In this document: one piece after another, positions 9,319 to 17,586 of the stretch | Layout: the number at the start of each line of letters is the position of its first letter | How positions within the stretch are numbered: the first letter of the stretch is position 1 | Origin: an uncultured Alphaproteobacteria bacterium | GTDB lineage: Bacteria > Pseudomonadota > Alphaproteobacteria > Rhodobacterales > Rhodobacteraceae | Assembly (NCBI GenBank): GCA_902533625.1 | Contig: CACAMI010000011.1 | Coordinates: 1 to 51,683, forward strand | DNA length: 51,683 nt | Reading direction: 5' to 3' | The notes under the pieces: generated by a model | What the model was told of the DNA's origin: nothing | The model's input: the letters and a program-made list of their open reading frames with translations, nothing else | Databases searched by the model: none | Translations under genes and position numbers: made by a program

Positions 9319-10281
9319 TTATCCACTATTAGACACAATCTGGTGATGAAGTTTCATATCGATATTTCCGCCGCACATTAGTGCTACTGTTACTCCTTTG
9401 GGATTGATTTTCTTTGACAATAAGGCTGCAACAGATACTGCTCCTGAACCTTCAACAATTTGGGATTCTTGCCAGTAAGCATGGTGAATAGCTTGGGAAA
9501 TTTCAGCCTCTGACACAAGAATAAATTCGTCAACTAGATCTCGTGTCATTTGAAATGTATATTTATTATCTATCCCTATTCCTCCACCTAGCGAATCTGC
9601 TAGAGTGGGTTCTTCTTTTACAAAAATTGGTTTTCCAGCTTTCTGCGATTCATACATTGCTGCACCTCTTTCCATCGAAACACCAATTATTTTACAATTC
9701 GGTTTTGCATCCTTTAGAGCCACTGAAATTCCTGAAATAAGCCCTCCACCTGAAACGGGTATTATGGCTAAGTCTAGATCGGGAAGGTCTTTCAATATTT
9801 CCAGTCCTAAAGTGCCTTGCCCTGCGATTATATCGTTATGGTCAAAGGGTGGTATCATTGTCATGCCTTCTTCTTTTACTAGGCGATCAACCTCTATCTG
9901 GGCATCATCCTGGCTATTCCCAATAATCCTAACCTCTGCCCCATGTGCTTGAATTCCTTCAATTTTGTTTTTTGGGACAAGTTTTGACATGCAAATAATA
10001 CACTTAATTCCTGCAACGCTAGCAGCCGATGCCAAGCCTTTTCCGTGATTTCCAGTTGAGACGCCGACAACACCTCGGTTTCGTTGCTCGGAAGTCAGAT
10101 TTAAAATAGCGTTAGTAGCTCCCCTTATTTTAAAACTTCCAGTTTTTTGGTGGTGTTCAAGTTTTAGAAAAATAGATGTCTTGTAGTCTTTGGATAGACA
10201 TTCAGACCTTATAAGCGGAGTCTTGTTAATAAAAGGGTTTATATTGATAAACGCTTTTTCTATTTCGCCAGTATTAATAAT
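9319..10281 (-). CDS. eutB: EutB-like PLP-dependent threonine dehydratase; start codon abnormal
   Basis: A fold-type II PLP lyase of the threonine/serine dehydratase family; EutB is the hydroxyectoine-cluster member. The reading frame contains the PLP-lysine motif TGSFKIRGATNA, the phosphate-binding STGNHGKG and SGGGLISG, and the EutB-like stretch PTLADSLGGGIGIDN. Most of the N-terminus lies upstream of the first in-frame ATG/GTG/TTG (a TTG at 10035, after the catalytic Lys), so that start is not credible. The frame is open back to 10360 but has only ATT/ATA-type codons where homology predicts the start. I place the start at the ATT at 10281 (320 residues), preceded by GGTGG. An ATG at 10294 is one base out of frame; a one-base deletion would give a normal N-terminus. 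A frameshift or sequencing error is therefore a real alternative. Confidence 0.72.
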   Translation of the reverse strand: MINTGEIEKAFININPFINKTPLIRSECLSKDYKTSIFLKLEHHQKTGSFKIRGATNAILNLTSEQRNRGVVGVSTGNHGKGLASAASVAGIKCIICMSKLVPKNKIEGIQAHGAEVRIIGNSQDDAQIEVDRLVKEEGMTMIPPFDHNDIIAGQGTLGLEILKDLPDLDLAIIPVSGGGLISGISVALKDAKPNCKIIGVSMERGAAMYESQKAGKPIFVKEEPTLADSLGGGIGIDNKYTFQMTRDLVDEFILVSEAEISQAIHHAYWQESQIVEGSGAVSVAALLSKKINPKGVTVALMCGGNIDMKLHHQIVSNSG

Positions 10282-10340
10282 TTTGCCACCACATAATTTT
10301 GATCTTCTTAAAGGAGTATAATTTTTTATATTTTAAAATG

Positions 10341-11222
10341 TTATTTTTCTTCTTGATGTTCAAAGATTGAAGTGTATCCATCCGACCAGTCTGGAGGTAG
10401 TCTTATATCCATCTCCTCATGATGGCAAAACCTACTATCTTTACCTCTGACAACTTCTCCATAATTTTTTGTGGGATAGGTCACGGCGGTATAGGGGTAG
10501 GCATCACACGCCGCATAAGTAATTATAAGAACGGGTCGCCCTTTAGTGCTTAAGTTTGGGCGGGAGGCATGAAGTGCGCAGCAGTGATGAACAGAAACTG
10601 TTCCGGCTGGACCTATGAGGTCTACAGCTGTATCCAACTTTGCTTCTTTTAGTTTTTCATCTTCTATAAAGCCCAACCAATTATTACTGCTGTCATAATG
10701 GTCATAAATAGGCCCCCTGTGACTTCCAGGGACTACTTGCAATGGACCTTGTTCCGGACCAACATCATCCAGACATATTAAAAACTGCCCCACAGCGCGA
10801 TTTGTAAGAGGGTAGAATGGAAAATCTTGATGCCATTTGACCTCCTGACCCCCTCCAGACCATTTTATATTAATCATGTTCTCTCGGAAGCGTACATCTG
10901 GTCCTAAAATATCTGCTGCCATGTCGGGAAGATTGGAGTCTCTCTGAAATTCATGAAATATTGGATCCATTTCATCCATAAATGCAATCCGGCGCAGGCG
11001 AGGATTGTTAGAGGTATGACCATCTTCCAAAACAAATGTGCCATCAGATTTCGTTAGAGATTTTGATTTTTCTATTAATTTAGCAAGGCCGTCATTCAGT
11101 TTCTCGAGCCAATCGTCACTTATTATTTTCTTTTTTACAACATAGCCGTCCTTAAAAAAGGACTCTCTCTCTTCTTGGGTTAAGATACGAGCAGGTTTCG
11201 ATAATATGTCTTCATCACGCAT
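10341..11222 (-). CDS. Phytanoyl-CoA dioxygenase (PhyH) family Fe(II)/2-oxoglutarate oxygenase, copy 1
   Basis: A cytoplasmic non-haem iron oxygenase that would hydroxylate or oxidatively demethylate a small substrate using O2 and 2-oxoglutarate. The facial triad is visible: His131 and Asp133 in WHQDF, and distal His218 in ALHASRPN, followed by Arg229 as the likely 2-oxoglutarate anchor. VPGSHRGPI at 164-172 is the family core strand. Its 293 residues and GGAG before the ATG are normal. It lies between eutA (15 bases upstream) and eutB. Ectoine hydroxylase EctD is in this family, but the EctD signature after the HxD motif is absent here, so it is not called EctD. It is paralogous to the gene at 19585, sharing the HTS..PxLRR segment. 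Confidence 0.87.
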   Translation of the reverse strand: MRDEDILSKPARILTQEERESFFKDGYVVKKKIISDDWLEKLNDGLAKLIEKSKSLTKSDGTFVLEDGHTSNNPRLRRIAFMDEMDPIFHEFQRDSNLPDMAADILGPDVRFRENMINIKWSGGGQEVKWHQDFPFYPLTNRAVGQFLICLDDVGPEQGPLQVVPGSHRGPIYDHYDSSNNWLGFIEDEKLKEAKLDTAVDLIGPAGTVSVHHCCALHASRPNLSTKGRPVLIITYAACDAYPYTAVTYPTKNYGEVVRGKDSRFCHHEEMDIRLPPDWSDGYTSIFEHQEEK

Positions 11223-11237
11223 TTTTTTCTCCTTGAG

Positions 11238-12020
11238 TTATTGTTGTAAAATTTGACCGAAACCTATTATAGGTTTGGTATAGCCCGAAATTCTAAGGGT
11301 CTCCCATATCATAGCTTGATTGGCAGTTATAACTGGCTTTCCAATTTCCTTCTCTATTCTTTCGGCGACTTTAAGGGCGCGTATGGCTGTGCAGGAAATA
11401 AATAGCGCATCACTATCAGGTCTATTTGCCTCTATGGCGGCTTCAAAAATGGCTTCTGGAGGAAGCGCAGCCATAATTTCGTTGTCTTCGATAAGAAATG
11501 AACTAAAAGCAGATATTTCCACTCCTGAACTTTGAAGGTGCGAAGCGATAGCAGAGTTAACATTGTCTTCATATGGGGTTAAAACAGCTATTTTTTTAGC
11601 ATTGAGACAGTTAAGTGCCTTTAGTGAGGCAGTGATAGGCGTCACTACTGGGATATTTGGTCTAACCGCATGAATTTTTTCACAAATCTTTTCATACCCC
11701 ATTACCACTGTGCCAGATGTGCAAGCATAAGCGATCGTGTCCAGGCGGCCTTCAGGAACAATGAGTTCAGTGGCTTTTGTTATGAAAGGCGCCATTTTTG
11801 GTAGTGAATCGAGAGTGCAGTCGCTTGTGTTGGGAACTCTTGTGACAAAAATAGCCACGTCATCATTTGGTCTAGCGCTAATAAAATCTTGTTCTGCCGC
11901 GTAATCATTAGACAAAACTACAAGCCCAATTCTGTGTTTTCCAGGACCTTCATCGGGAGTAAACTGTGAGGTGACTGGAGTAGATTTGAATGAAGTATTT
12001 ATATTAAGTAACTGTTCCAT
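11238..12020 (-). CDS. eutA: EutA-like Asp/Glu racemase-superfamily protein, copy 1
   Basis: A member of the Asp/Glu racemase, maleate isomerase and arylmalonate decarboxylase superfamily. These enzymes use two facing cysteines for proton transfer or covalent catalysis. Both cysteines are present: Cys100 in YACTSGTVVMG and Cys210 in FISCTAIRAL. The opening RIGLVVLSNDYAAEQDF and the spacing match the EutA proteins of ectoine/hydroxyectoine clusters; the reaction of EutA is not settled, and racemisation of a hydroxyectoine intermediate is one idea. Its 260 residues are typical, with AGGA eight bases before the ATG. It sits between the EutB-like lyase (10 bases) and a PhyH dioxygenase (15 bases) in the long minus-strand operon. 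Confidence 0.83.
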   Translation of the reverse strand: MEQLLNINTSFKSTPVTSQFTPDEGPGKHRIGLVVLSNDYAAEQDFISARPNDDVAIFVTRVPNTSDCTLDSLPKMAPFITKATELIVPEGRLDTIAYACTSGTVVMGYEKICEKIHAVRPNIPVVTPITASLKALNCLNAKKIAVLTPYEDNVNSAIASHLQSSGVEISAFSSFLIEDNEIMAALPPEAIFEAAIEANRPDSDALFISCTAIRALKVAERIEKEIGKPVITANQAMIWETLRISGYTKPIIGFGQILQQ

Positions 12021-12030
12021 TTAACTTTTC

Positions 12031-12996
12031 CTAATTATTTAATATCTTTAAAAAAGTTTCTCTTGCGATATTTTTTCCACTTAATACACATAGAGTCTTT
12101 CCTTTGACTGGTAGTTTACTAGCCATGATAGCTGCTACGCCTACCGCACCAGCTCCTTCCACCTCGAGTCCTTCAGAGCTATGTATCAACCTTAAAGCCG
12201 ACTTGATGAGGTTTTCATTTACTGTGATTATGTCGTCTGCTAATTTCTGAATTGTTTCAAAGGTCCACTGATTGTGAAGGCCTATATTTCCCCCAAGAGC
12301 ATCTGCAATAGTTTCCTGCTCTTTGACATTGACAGGCTTTTTTGCCTTGATAGATTCAAACATAGACGCTCCTCGCTCCATACTAACACCTATTACACGA
12401 ATTTTTGATTTGTAAGACTTTACCGCTGTAGCTATTCCCGCCAATAAGCCTCCTCCTGACACGGGCACTAGTATGCAATCTATATCATCAATGTTTTCAT
12501 CTAATATTTCCAATCCCACCGTGCCCGCTCCGCAAACGACGTGAGGGTCGTCAAAGGGGTGAACTAGTTTGATATTCTTGTTTTCTACTAGATCAAGGCA
12601 GTGCTCTAAGGACTCATCATAATCTTTGCCAATTATTTGAACTTTTCCCCCATTTTTAACTACATTTTCAATTTTATTTTCAGGAACTAATTTTGATAAG
12701 CAAATGGTGGCCTCAGCTCCAAGTTTTCTTGCGGCACATGCGAGGGCTGGACCATGATTTCCACTCGAGGCTGTGGTTACTCCCTGATTTCTTTCCTTCC
12801 CAGACATAGAAAGCATTGCATTCATTGCCCCTCTAATCTTAAATGAACCAGTTTCTTGAAGAAACTCTGGCTTCAAAAGAAGATCGATACCTAATTTTTT
12901 TGAAAGAGTAGAGGGAGTTAAGATAGGTGTTTTTTTAATATATTTACCTATTCTTTCGTGCGCCTTTTCAATTTCTGCACATGTTATTTCTGGCAT
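12031..12996 (-). CDS. EutB-like PLP-dependent threonine dehydratase, copy 2
   Basis: A second fold-type II PLP lyase, likely eliminating water or ammonia from a beta- or gamma-substituted amino acid. From the ATG at 12996, one base after the stop of the oxidoreductase gene, it has 321 residues; an earlier in-frame TTG at 13029 would lie inside that gene and gives an unusual N-terminus. Key features are Lys53 in TGSFKIRGAMNA, SSGNHGPALA around 79-88, and SGGGLLAGIA for phosphate and substrate loops. It parallels the eutB at 9319 along its whole length (for example AEIEKAHERIGKYIKKTPI against GEIEKAFININPFINKTPL) but lacks the EutB-like PTLADSLGGGIG form, reading TIADALGGNIG. Two EutB paralogs in one operon suggest two different substrates or steps. 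Generic serine/threonine dehydratase is the alternative. Confidence 0.82.
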   Translation of the reverse strand: MPEITCAEIEKAHERIGKYIKKTPILTPSTLSKKLGIDLLLKPEFLQETGSFKIRGAMNAMLSMSGKERNQGVTTASSGNHGPALACAARKLGAEATICLSKLVPENKIENVVKNGGKVQIIGKDYDESLEHCLDLVENKNIKLVHPFDDPHVVCGAGTVGLEILDENIDDIDCILVPVSGGGLLAGIATAVKSYKSKIRVIGVSMERGASMFESIKAKKPVNVKEQETIADALGGNIGLHNQWTFETIQKLADDIITVNENLIKSALRLIHSSEGLEVEGAGAVGVAAIMASKLPVKGKTLCVLSGKNIARETFLKILNN

Positions 12997-12997
12997 C

Positions 12998-15439
12998 TTA
13001 ACCCATAACTCTTTCTCCAGAAGGATCAAAAAATGCCTTCAAGGAAGCATCCGCAAGATAATTTTTTCCAGCTATTTCAATTTCCCAATTTCCCGATTCT
13101 AACAGGTCTTTTGTAACACCTTCAGGATGGCGGACATATCCCATGCCAACCGAGCAATTCAAATTAAAGGCGTATGCGCCAGAACTAATGTAACCAACAA
13201 TCTTGTCGTTTAATTTAATAGGCTCTTCATGAAAAAGTACTGCTTGGGGATCTTTTAATTTAAACATTACCAAGCGTTTTTTTAGTACTTTCTGTTCTTT
13301 TTGCTTTATGAGAGCATCTTGTCCTTTAAATGGGGTTTTTTTATCTAGGCTTACAGTGAAACCAAGCCCAGCTTCGTAAGGAGTATCTTCTGGAGTAAGA
13401 TCTAATTCATATTCCCTATAGGCCCGCTCACTTCGCAAATGTTCGAGTGCGTGATATCCTGCAGCTTTGAGGCCAAATGAATCACCCGCTTTCCAAATTT
13501 TGTCAAAAACATGTTGAGCGAACTCTGTTGGGATGTGTAACTCCCAACCCAATTCGCCAACATAAGTTAACCTGTTTGCAATAACTTTTGCATATCCCAA
13601 TTCAATCTCTTGTGATGTTGAAAATGGAAAAGCTTCGTTATCTAAGTTTGAATTAGAAATTTCTCTAAGAATACTTCGAGAGTTGGGGCCTTGAAGAGAG
13701 AGGACCGCATATCCGGATGTTACATCCGTCAGAGTAACATTGTTTTCCCCAATGTGCCGTTCTATCCAGCTTTTATCTCTAGCATGTGTTGTTGCTGATG
13801 AGATAATTAAAAATACATGCTCATCCATTCTATTGATTGTAATATCACATTCAATTCCGCCCTTAGAGTTAAGCATATGGGTGTAAACAACTTTGCCTTT
13901 TTCAACATCAATGTTTCCAGAACACATTTTTTGAAGTGCAATGAGAGAGCCTTTGCCCTGAATTAAATGTTTTCCGAAAGAACTTTGATCGAGAAGAATC
14001 GCCGTTTTCCGTGCGGCAAAACATTCCATTTCTGTGTATTTAAACCAATTTGGCTTTGTGTGTGAATATACATTGTCAACAGATCCACCAGGTTCGGTGA
14101 ACCACATTGGTCGCTCCCATCCCGCCCCTTCACCGAAGCTAGCTCCAATTGATGCCCATCTGTCATGTAAGCTGCTTTTACGGATATTTCTGGAGGTTTC
14201 CATTTGATAGTGGGGCCAGTCTGGCTTGTAATGTAAACCAAGGATTTCTGGAGTTCGGTCTTTTAAATATTTTTTGTTAGTTTGAAAGGGGTGAAATCTA
14301 GCTATATCGACATGACTGAGGTCTAAAGTAGGCTCCCCCTCGACAATCCACTCAGCCAAAGCTCGACCGGCTCCTGCGCCGAATTCTATTCCTTCCGAAT
14401 TATAGCCAGCAGAGATGTAACAGCCAGGCAAATATGGAACCGCGCCAAGCATGAACAAGAGATCTGGAGTAAAACTTTCCGGTCCATTAAAAAATTTTGC
14501 TATGCCAGCATTTTGTAAGTCCGGTAATAACTCAGAAGCTTTTGAGAAAGGTAGTTCAAAATGATCCCAATCTTCAGGCAATTCTATAAAGGGAGTGTCC
14601 TTGGGTAAATTCTCCATATCAATAGCTTTTCCCCAAGGCTCAAAGGCACCTACTAACCATTTTTGTGCGTCCTCTTTTATGTAAACATGTCCATCGGTAT
14701 CCCGTAGAACTGGCAAATTTGGAGTTATTTTGTCCATTGCTTCCGTTACAATGTAAAAATGTTCTGCACCGTAAAGTGGAACATTCACTCCAAGTTGTGA
14801 AGCCAGCTCTCGGGTCCATAGGCCACAAGCTAATACAAGAGTAGCACAATGAAATCGGGCATCTTTAGTTTCAACAAGATATTCTCCTGTCTTTAATCGC
14901 TCTAACTTTTCAACACAGCTATTTTCAAACACCTCTACCCCATTTTTTTTTGCTCCTGCTATAAGAGACATTGTTGTATCTACGGGGTTAGTTTGACCGT
15001 CTTTTGGAATATATATGGCACCCTCTAAAATGTTGGTTGCGAGGCCAGGGTAAATGTCTTTTGCCTCCTTAGGAGATATTATATGTGCGTCGATTTTAAA
15101 GCTCTTTGCCAGTGAAGCTAACCTTTTGGTTTCAAAAAACCTGTCAGCGGTTCGGCAGACCCCCAATGTACCATTTTGCTTAAATCCGGTAGCTTGACCT
15201 GTTTCACTTCCTAATTGGGAATAGAGCTCAACATTATATTTTGCTAATTCAGTCATCGCATGAGTTGATCTTAATTGCATAATCAGTCCTGCCGCATGCC
15301 AAGTTGTGCCCGATGTCAGCTGGTGTCTTTCTAAAATTGCTATATCGGTTTTTCCTAATTTTGAAAGATGATAGGCAACGCTTGCCCCAGCAATACCGCC
15401 GCCAATGATCATGATTTCTTTATGCAGGGAATTCTTCAT
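12998..15439 (-). CDS. Dimethylglycine/sarcosine dehydrogenase-like FAD oxidoreductase with GcvT domain
   Basis: A large flavoprotein that would oxidise an N-methyl or secondary amine and pass the one-carbon unit to tetrahydrofolate. The N-terminal FAD domain has GGGIAG at 13-18. SGTTWHAAGL places His48 where dimethylglycine and sarcosine dehydrogenases attach FAD covalently. From about residue 430 the chain matches the GcvT aminomethyltransferase fold, including YVGELGWELHIP and the C-terminal barrel ending in SVGMGYVRHP. Its 813 residues fit the dimethylglycine dehydrogenase size. It follows the GntR gene by four bases and precedes the EutB-like lyase by one. No standard ectoine route needs such an enzyme, so its presence argues for an N-methylated substrate or intermediate. 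The exact substrate cannot be read from sequence. Confidence 0.85.
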   Translation of the reverse strand: MKNSLHKEIMIIGGGIAGASVAYHLSKLGKTDIAILERHQLTSGTTWHAAGLIMQLRSTHAMTELAKYNVELYSQLGSETGQATGFKQNGTLGVCRTADRFFETKRLASLAKSFKIDAHIISPKEAKDIYPGLATNILEGAIYIPKDGQTNPVDTTMSLIAGAKKNGVEVFENSCVEKLERLKTGEYLVETKDARFHCATLVLACGLWTRELASQLGVNVPLYGAEHFYIVTEAMDKITPNLPVLRDTDGHVYIKEDAQKWLVGAFEPWGKAIDMENLPKDTPFIELPEDWDHFELPFSKASELLPDLQNAGIAKFFNGPESFTPDLLFMLGAVPYLPGCYISAGYNSEGIEFGAGAGRALAEWIVEGEPTLDLSHVDIARFHPFQTNKKYLKDRTPEILGLHYKPDWPHYQMETSRNIRKSSLHDRWASIGASFGEGAGWERPMWFTEPGGSVDNVYSHTKPNWFKYTEMECFAARKTAILLDQSSFGKHLIQGKGSLIALQKMCSGNIDVEKGKVVYTHMLNSKGGIECDITINRMDEHVFLIISSATTHARDKSWIERHIGENNVTLTDVTSGYAVLSLQGPNSRSILREISNSNLDNEAFPFSTSQEIELGYAKVIANRLTYVGELGWELHIPTEFAQHVFDKIWKAGDSFGLKAAGYHALEHLRSERAYREYELDLTPEDTPYEAGLGFTVSLDKKTPFKGQDALIKQKEQKVLKKRLVMFKLKDPQAVLFHEEPIKLNDKIVGYISSGAYAFNLNCSVGMGYVRHPEGVTKDLLESGNWEIEIAGKNYLADASLKAFFDPSGERVMG

Positions 15440-15443
15440 AGAT

Positions 15444-16181
15444 CTATTCTTCAGCCATCATTAACAAGTTTAATCTGTGAAGCATGGCAGATATAGCGTT
15501 CCGAGTTATAAACCCAATTGCGCGAATATCATCTCTTTTAGCAGCGTTTAGTGTTTGAGAAACATCAGTTTTTATGGATTCACTTAACTCGGCTAATGTT
15601 AGTTGCTTCATGTAAAAAAACCAAACACGCACAGTTCTGTAATACATTTGATCATAGGTCTCTCTAAGTAAATCACTTGATATTAATTTACATTTAAATT
15701 CATGGAGCTGCTCGTAGCATTTGTATAGTTCCGACTGTGACATATTATTATTGTTTTGTGTGCGGTTATTTAAAAGTTCTAAGCCTTCCAATGAGATCAA
15801 ATCTATTGGCTTTGGGTCGGATTCTCCAATTAGGGTAGCCAGGTGTAGTCTTAATTGAATAGCATCTCGGCTTTGTGACGGAATTATTCCTGTAACAATA
15901 GTTCCAACCCCATGCTTGGTCATAACCAAGCCTTCTCTCTCAAGACGTTGCATTACGGATCTAATAGGTGTTCTGCTAATTTTGAATTCTTCAGATATAT
16001 TTTTAATATCAAGTTTACTTTCAGGAAGATAATCTAGAAGCACTATACGTCTTCTTATTTCTCGATACACAAAGTCAAAACGAGATCTCCAAGGACTAGT
16101 ATCTATTAGAAAGGACTCACTAATTTCATCAACGGCATTTATTGTTTCAAGCTTGTTGCTTAAACGATATTCTTCTTGCAT
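15444..16181 (-). CDS. GntR-family regulator with FCD effector domain
   Basis: A DNA-binding repressor or activator of the FadR subgroup. The winged helix lies around residues 38-105, with the GntR-type segment YREIRRRIVLLDYLPESKL and recognition region SEEFKISRTPIRSVMQRLEREGLV (cut here at SRTPIRSVMQRL). The rest is helical, as expected for an FCD ligand domain that binds small carboxylates or amines. I start at the ATG at 16181 (245 residues), eight bases after AAGG; GTG codons at 16196 and 16211 are in frame but lack a good ribosome binding site. It heads the eut-like operon and is divergent from the deacetylase/doeA operon, the classic place for a pathway regulator. A palindrome suited to GntR proteins lies 57 bases upstream of the start. 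Confidence 0.85.
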   Translation of the reverse strand: MQEEYRLSNKLETINAVDEISESFLIDTSPWRSRFDFVYREIRRRIVLLDYLPESKLDIKNISEEFKISRTPIRSVMQRLEREGLVMTKHGVGTIVTGIIPSQSRDAIQLRLHLATLIGESDPKPIDLISLEGLELLNNRTQNNNNMSQSELYKCYEQLHEFKCKLISSDLLRETYDQMYYRTVRVWFFYMKQLTLAELSESIKTDVSQTLNAAKRDDIRAIGFITRNAISAMLHRLNLLMMAEE

Positions 16182-16237
16182 AGTCTGAGCCTTCACACAT
16201 TTGAGAATCACTTAAATTCCATTATGAACTCCCTGTG

Positions 16238-16251
16238 AGATGTATACAACT
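16238..16251 (-). promoter_or_regulatory. Candidate GntR operator, site 1 (shared 14-bp motif)
   Basis: Minus strand AGTTGTATACATCT, containing the palindrome TGTATACA. It is identical over 14 bases to the site at 21534-21547. It lies 57 bases upstream of the GntR start. FadR-subfamily regulators often bind palindromes of this TGTATACA type, so self-regulation by the adjacent GntR protein is the simplest reading. Part of the motif (TATACA) could instead be a -10 element, but I see no matching -35. Confidence 0.55.
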
Positions 16252-16363
16252 CATTTTTAACCCCAAGAATAAAATAAAGTTAGAGAATGAAAAATTGTAT
16301 AGAAAAGGGAAATAGTGGAGAGTTTTTATTTTAAATTAAAATTTGCATGCTTTCAAAAAGTAG

Positions 16364-16377
16364 AGTTATATACTTCC
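16364..16377 (+). promoter_or_regulatory. Candidate GntR operator, site 3 (degenerate copy)
   Basis: AGTTATATACTTCC matches 11 of 14 bases of the motif at 16238 and 21534. It lies 23 bases before the start of the deacetylase gene, where a bound repressor could block that operon. A further partial match, TTGTATAG, lies near 16295. The rest of the 218-base divergent gap is AT-rich. Confidence 0.3.
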
Positions 16378-16399
16378 TAAAAAAAGATTAGGTATGTGA

Positions 16400-17554
16400 A
16401 TGTCAGACAAAGCAATAGAAATTCTTGAACGCCTGGTTTCATTTCCAAGTGTCTCTGGCCTGCCAACACATGAGATAGTCAATTACATAAAGGATTTTCT
16501 TGAGGGGCATGGATTGGACGTAATTCTTTCCTTCGATGACAAACAGGAGCGGGCTAATGTCTTTGCAACTATTGGTCCTAAAATCGATGGGGGTGTCCTT
16601 CTGAATGGCCATACCGATGTGGTGGCTGTGGAGGGCCAAAAATGGGCTACAGATCCTTTTACTTTAACAAAGAAAAATGATTTTTTGTATGGCAGAGGTT
16701 CAGTGGACATGAAAGGATTTTTAGCTTGTGCTATGGCATCCGTACCAACTTTTCAATCTCTAAATCTAAAAAAACCAATTCATTTAGCTTTTACGTTTGA
16801 TGAAGAAACTGGCGGTTTTGGAATGCCTGTTTTGCTTAAAAGTCTAAAATTAGAAAAAATTTGCCCAGAGATTATTATAGTTGGAGAACCAACGGAGATG
16901 AATATAGTAACAAGCCATAAGGGTGGTGATGAAATGCGCACTGAAATAACAGGGTTTGAAGTTCATTCCTGTAATCCGAGTAGGGGGGTAAGCGCAATCT
17001 CTGCAGCGATGAAAATTATTTCAAAAATAGAAGAAATTGGAAAGAGGTTGGCTAATAACCCATATAAAAATTCCCCTTTTGAGCCTCCATATGGAACTTT
17101 TAATGTGGGGACAATCGAAGGAGGGGCAGCAAGAAACGCTACCGCAGGGTGGTGCAACTTTGATTGGGAATTTAGGCCGATGCCTGGAGAGGACAATGTT
17201 CCAATTATTTCTGAAATAGAAAAATACGCTGAAGAAGTTATCCTTCCTCCAATGAAATCAATAAATAAGTCAGCCAACATCGAAATTATAACTGAGGTTT
17301 CAGTACCTTCTTTTGATGAAAGACTTTCCGAGAAGGCCGCCAATTTTGTAAGTGAAGTAACAGGTAAGAATAGTCGCGGAGTGGTCTCATTTGGTACGGA
17401 TGCAGGATATTTTAGTGATGGAGGGTATTCCACAGTTGTGTGTGGCCCAGGTACTATCTCCAGGGCTCATGCGCCGGATGAATACATAACGATTGATGAG
17501 ATGGATCAAGGTATGAAATTTATGAAAGATATTGCTGCTAAGTTAGCGGATTAG
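16400..17554 (+). CDS. M20 family deacetylase (ArgE-like)
   Basis: A zinc amidohydrolase that removes an acyl group from an amino acid; the best-known relative is acetylornithine deacetylase. Metal and catalytic residues are visible: His71 and Asp73 in GHTDVV, Asp103 in GRGSVDMKG, Glu135-Glu136 in DEETGG and a late His in SRAHAPDEYI near 356. The 384 residues are a normal ArgE length. It is the first gene of a plus-strand operon with a DoeA-type ectoine hydrolase 32 bases downstream. In the known pathway that hydrolase makes N-acetyl-2,4-diaminobutyrate, which DoeB/EutE (an AstE/AspA-type enzyme) deacetylates. No such enzyme is encoded here, so this M20 protein is a candidate replacement, which is inference. 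The ribosome binding site is weak. Confidence 0.85.
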   Translation: MSDKAIEILERLVSFPSVSGLPTHEIVNYIKDFLEGHGLDVILSFDDKQERANVFATIGPKIDGGVLLNGHTDVVAVEGQKWATDPFTLTKKNDFLYGRGSVDMKGFLACAMASVPTFQSLNLKKPIHLAFTFDEETGGFGMPVLLKSLKLEKICPEIIIVGEPTEMNIVTSHKGGDEMRTEITGFEVHSCNPSRGVSAISAAMKIISKIEEIGKRLANNPYKNSPFEPPYGTFNVGTIEGGAARNATAGWCNFDWEFRPMPGEDNVPIISEIEKYAEEVILPPMKSINKSANIEIITEVSVPSFDERLSEKAANFVSEVTGKNSRGVVSFGTDAGYFSDGGYSTVVCGPGTISRAHAPDEYITIDEMDQGMKFMKDIAAKLAD

Positions 17555-17586
17555 AAATACTTAAAGGTCAAAAAAGGAGAGGGAAA

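Noticed and set aside
12998-15439. DMSP demethylase (DmdA), which also has a GcvT fold
   Set aside because: DmdA has no FAD domain and is less than half this length; this protein has a full FAD domain with the flavin-linking His.
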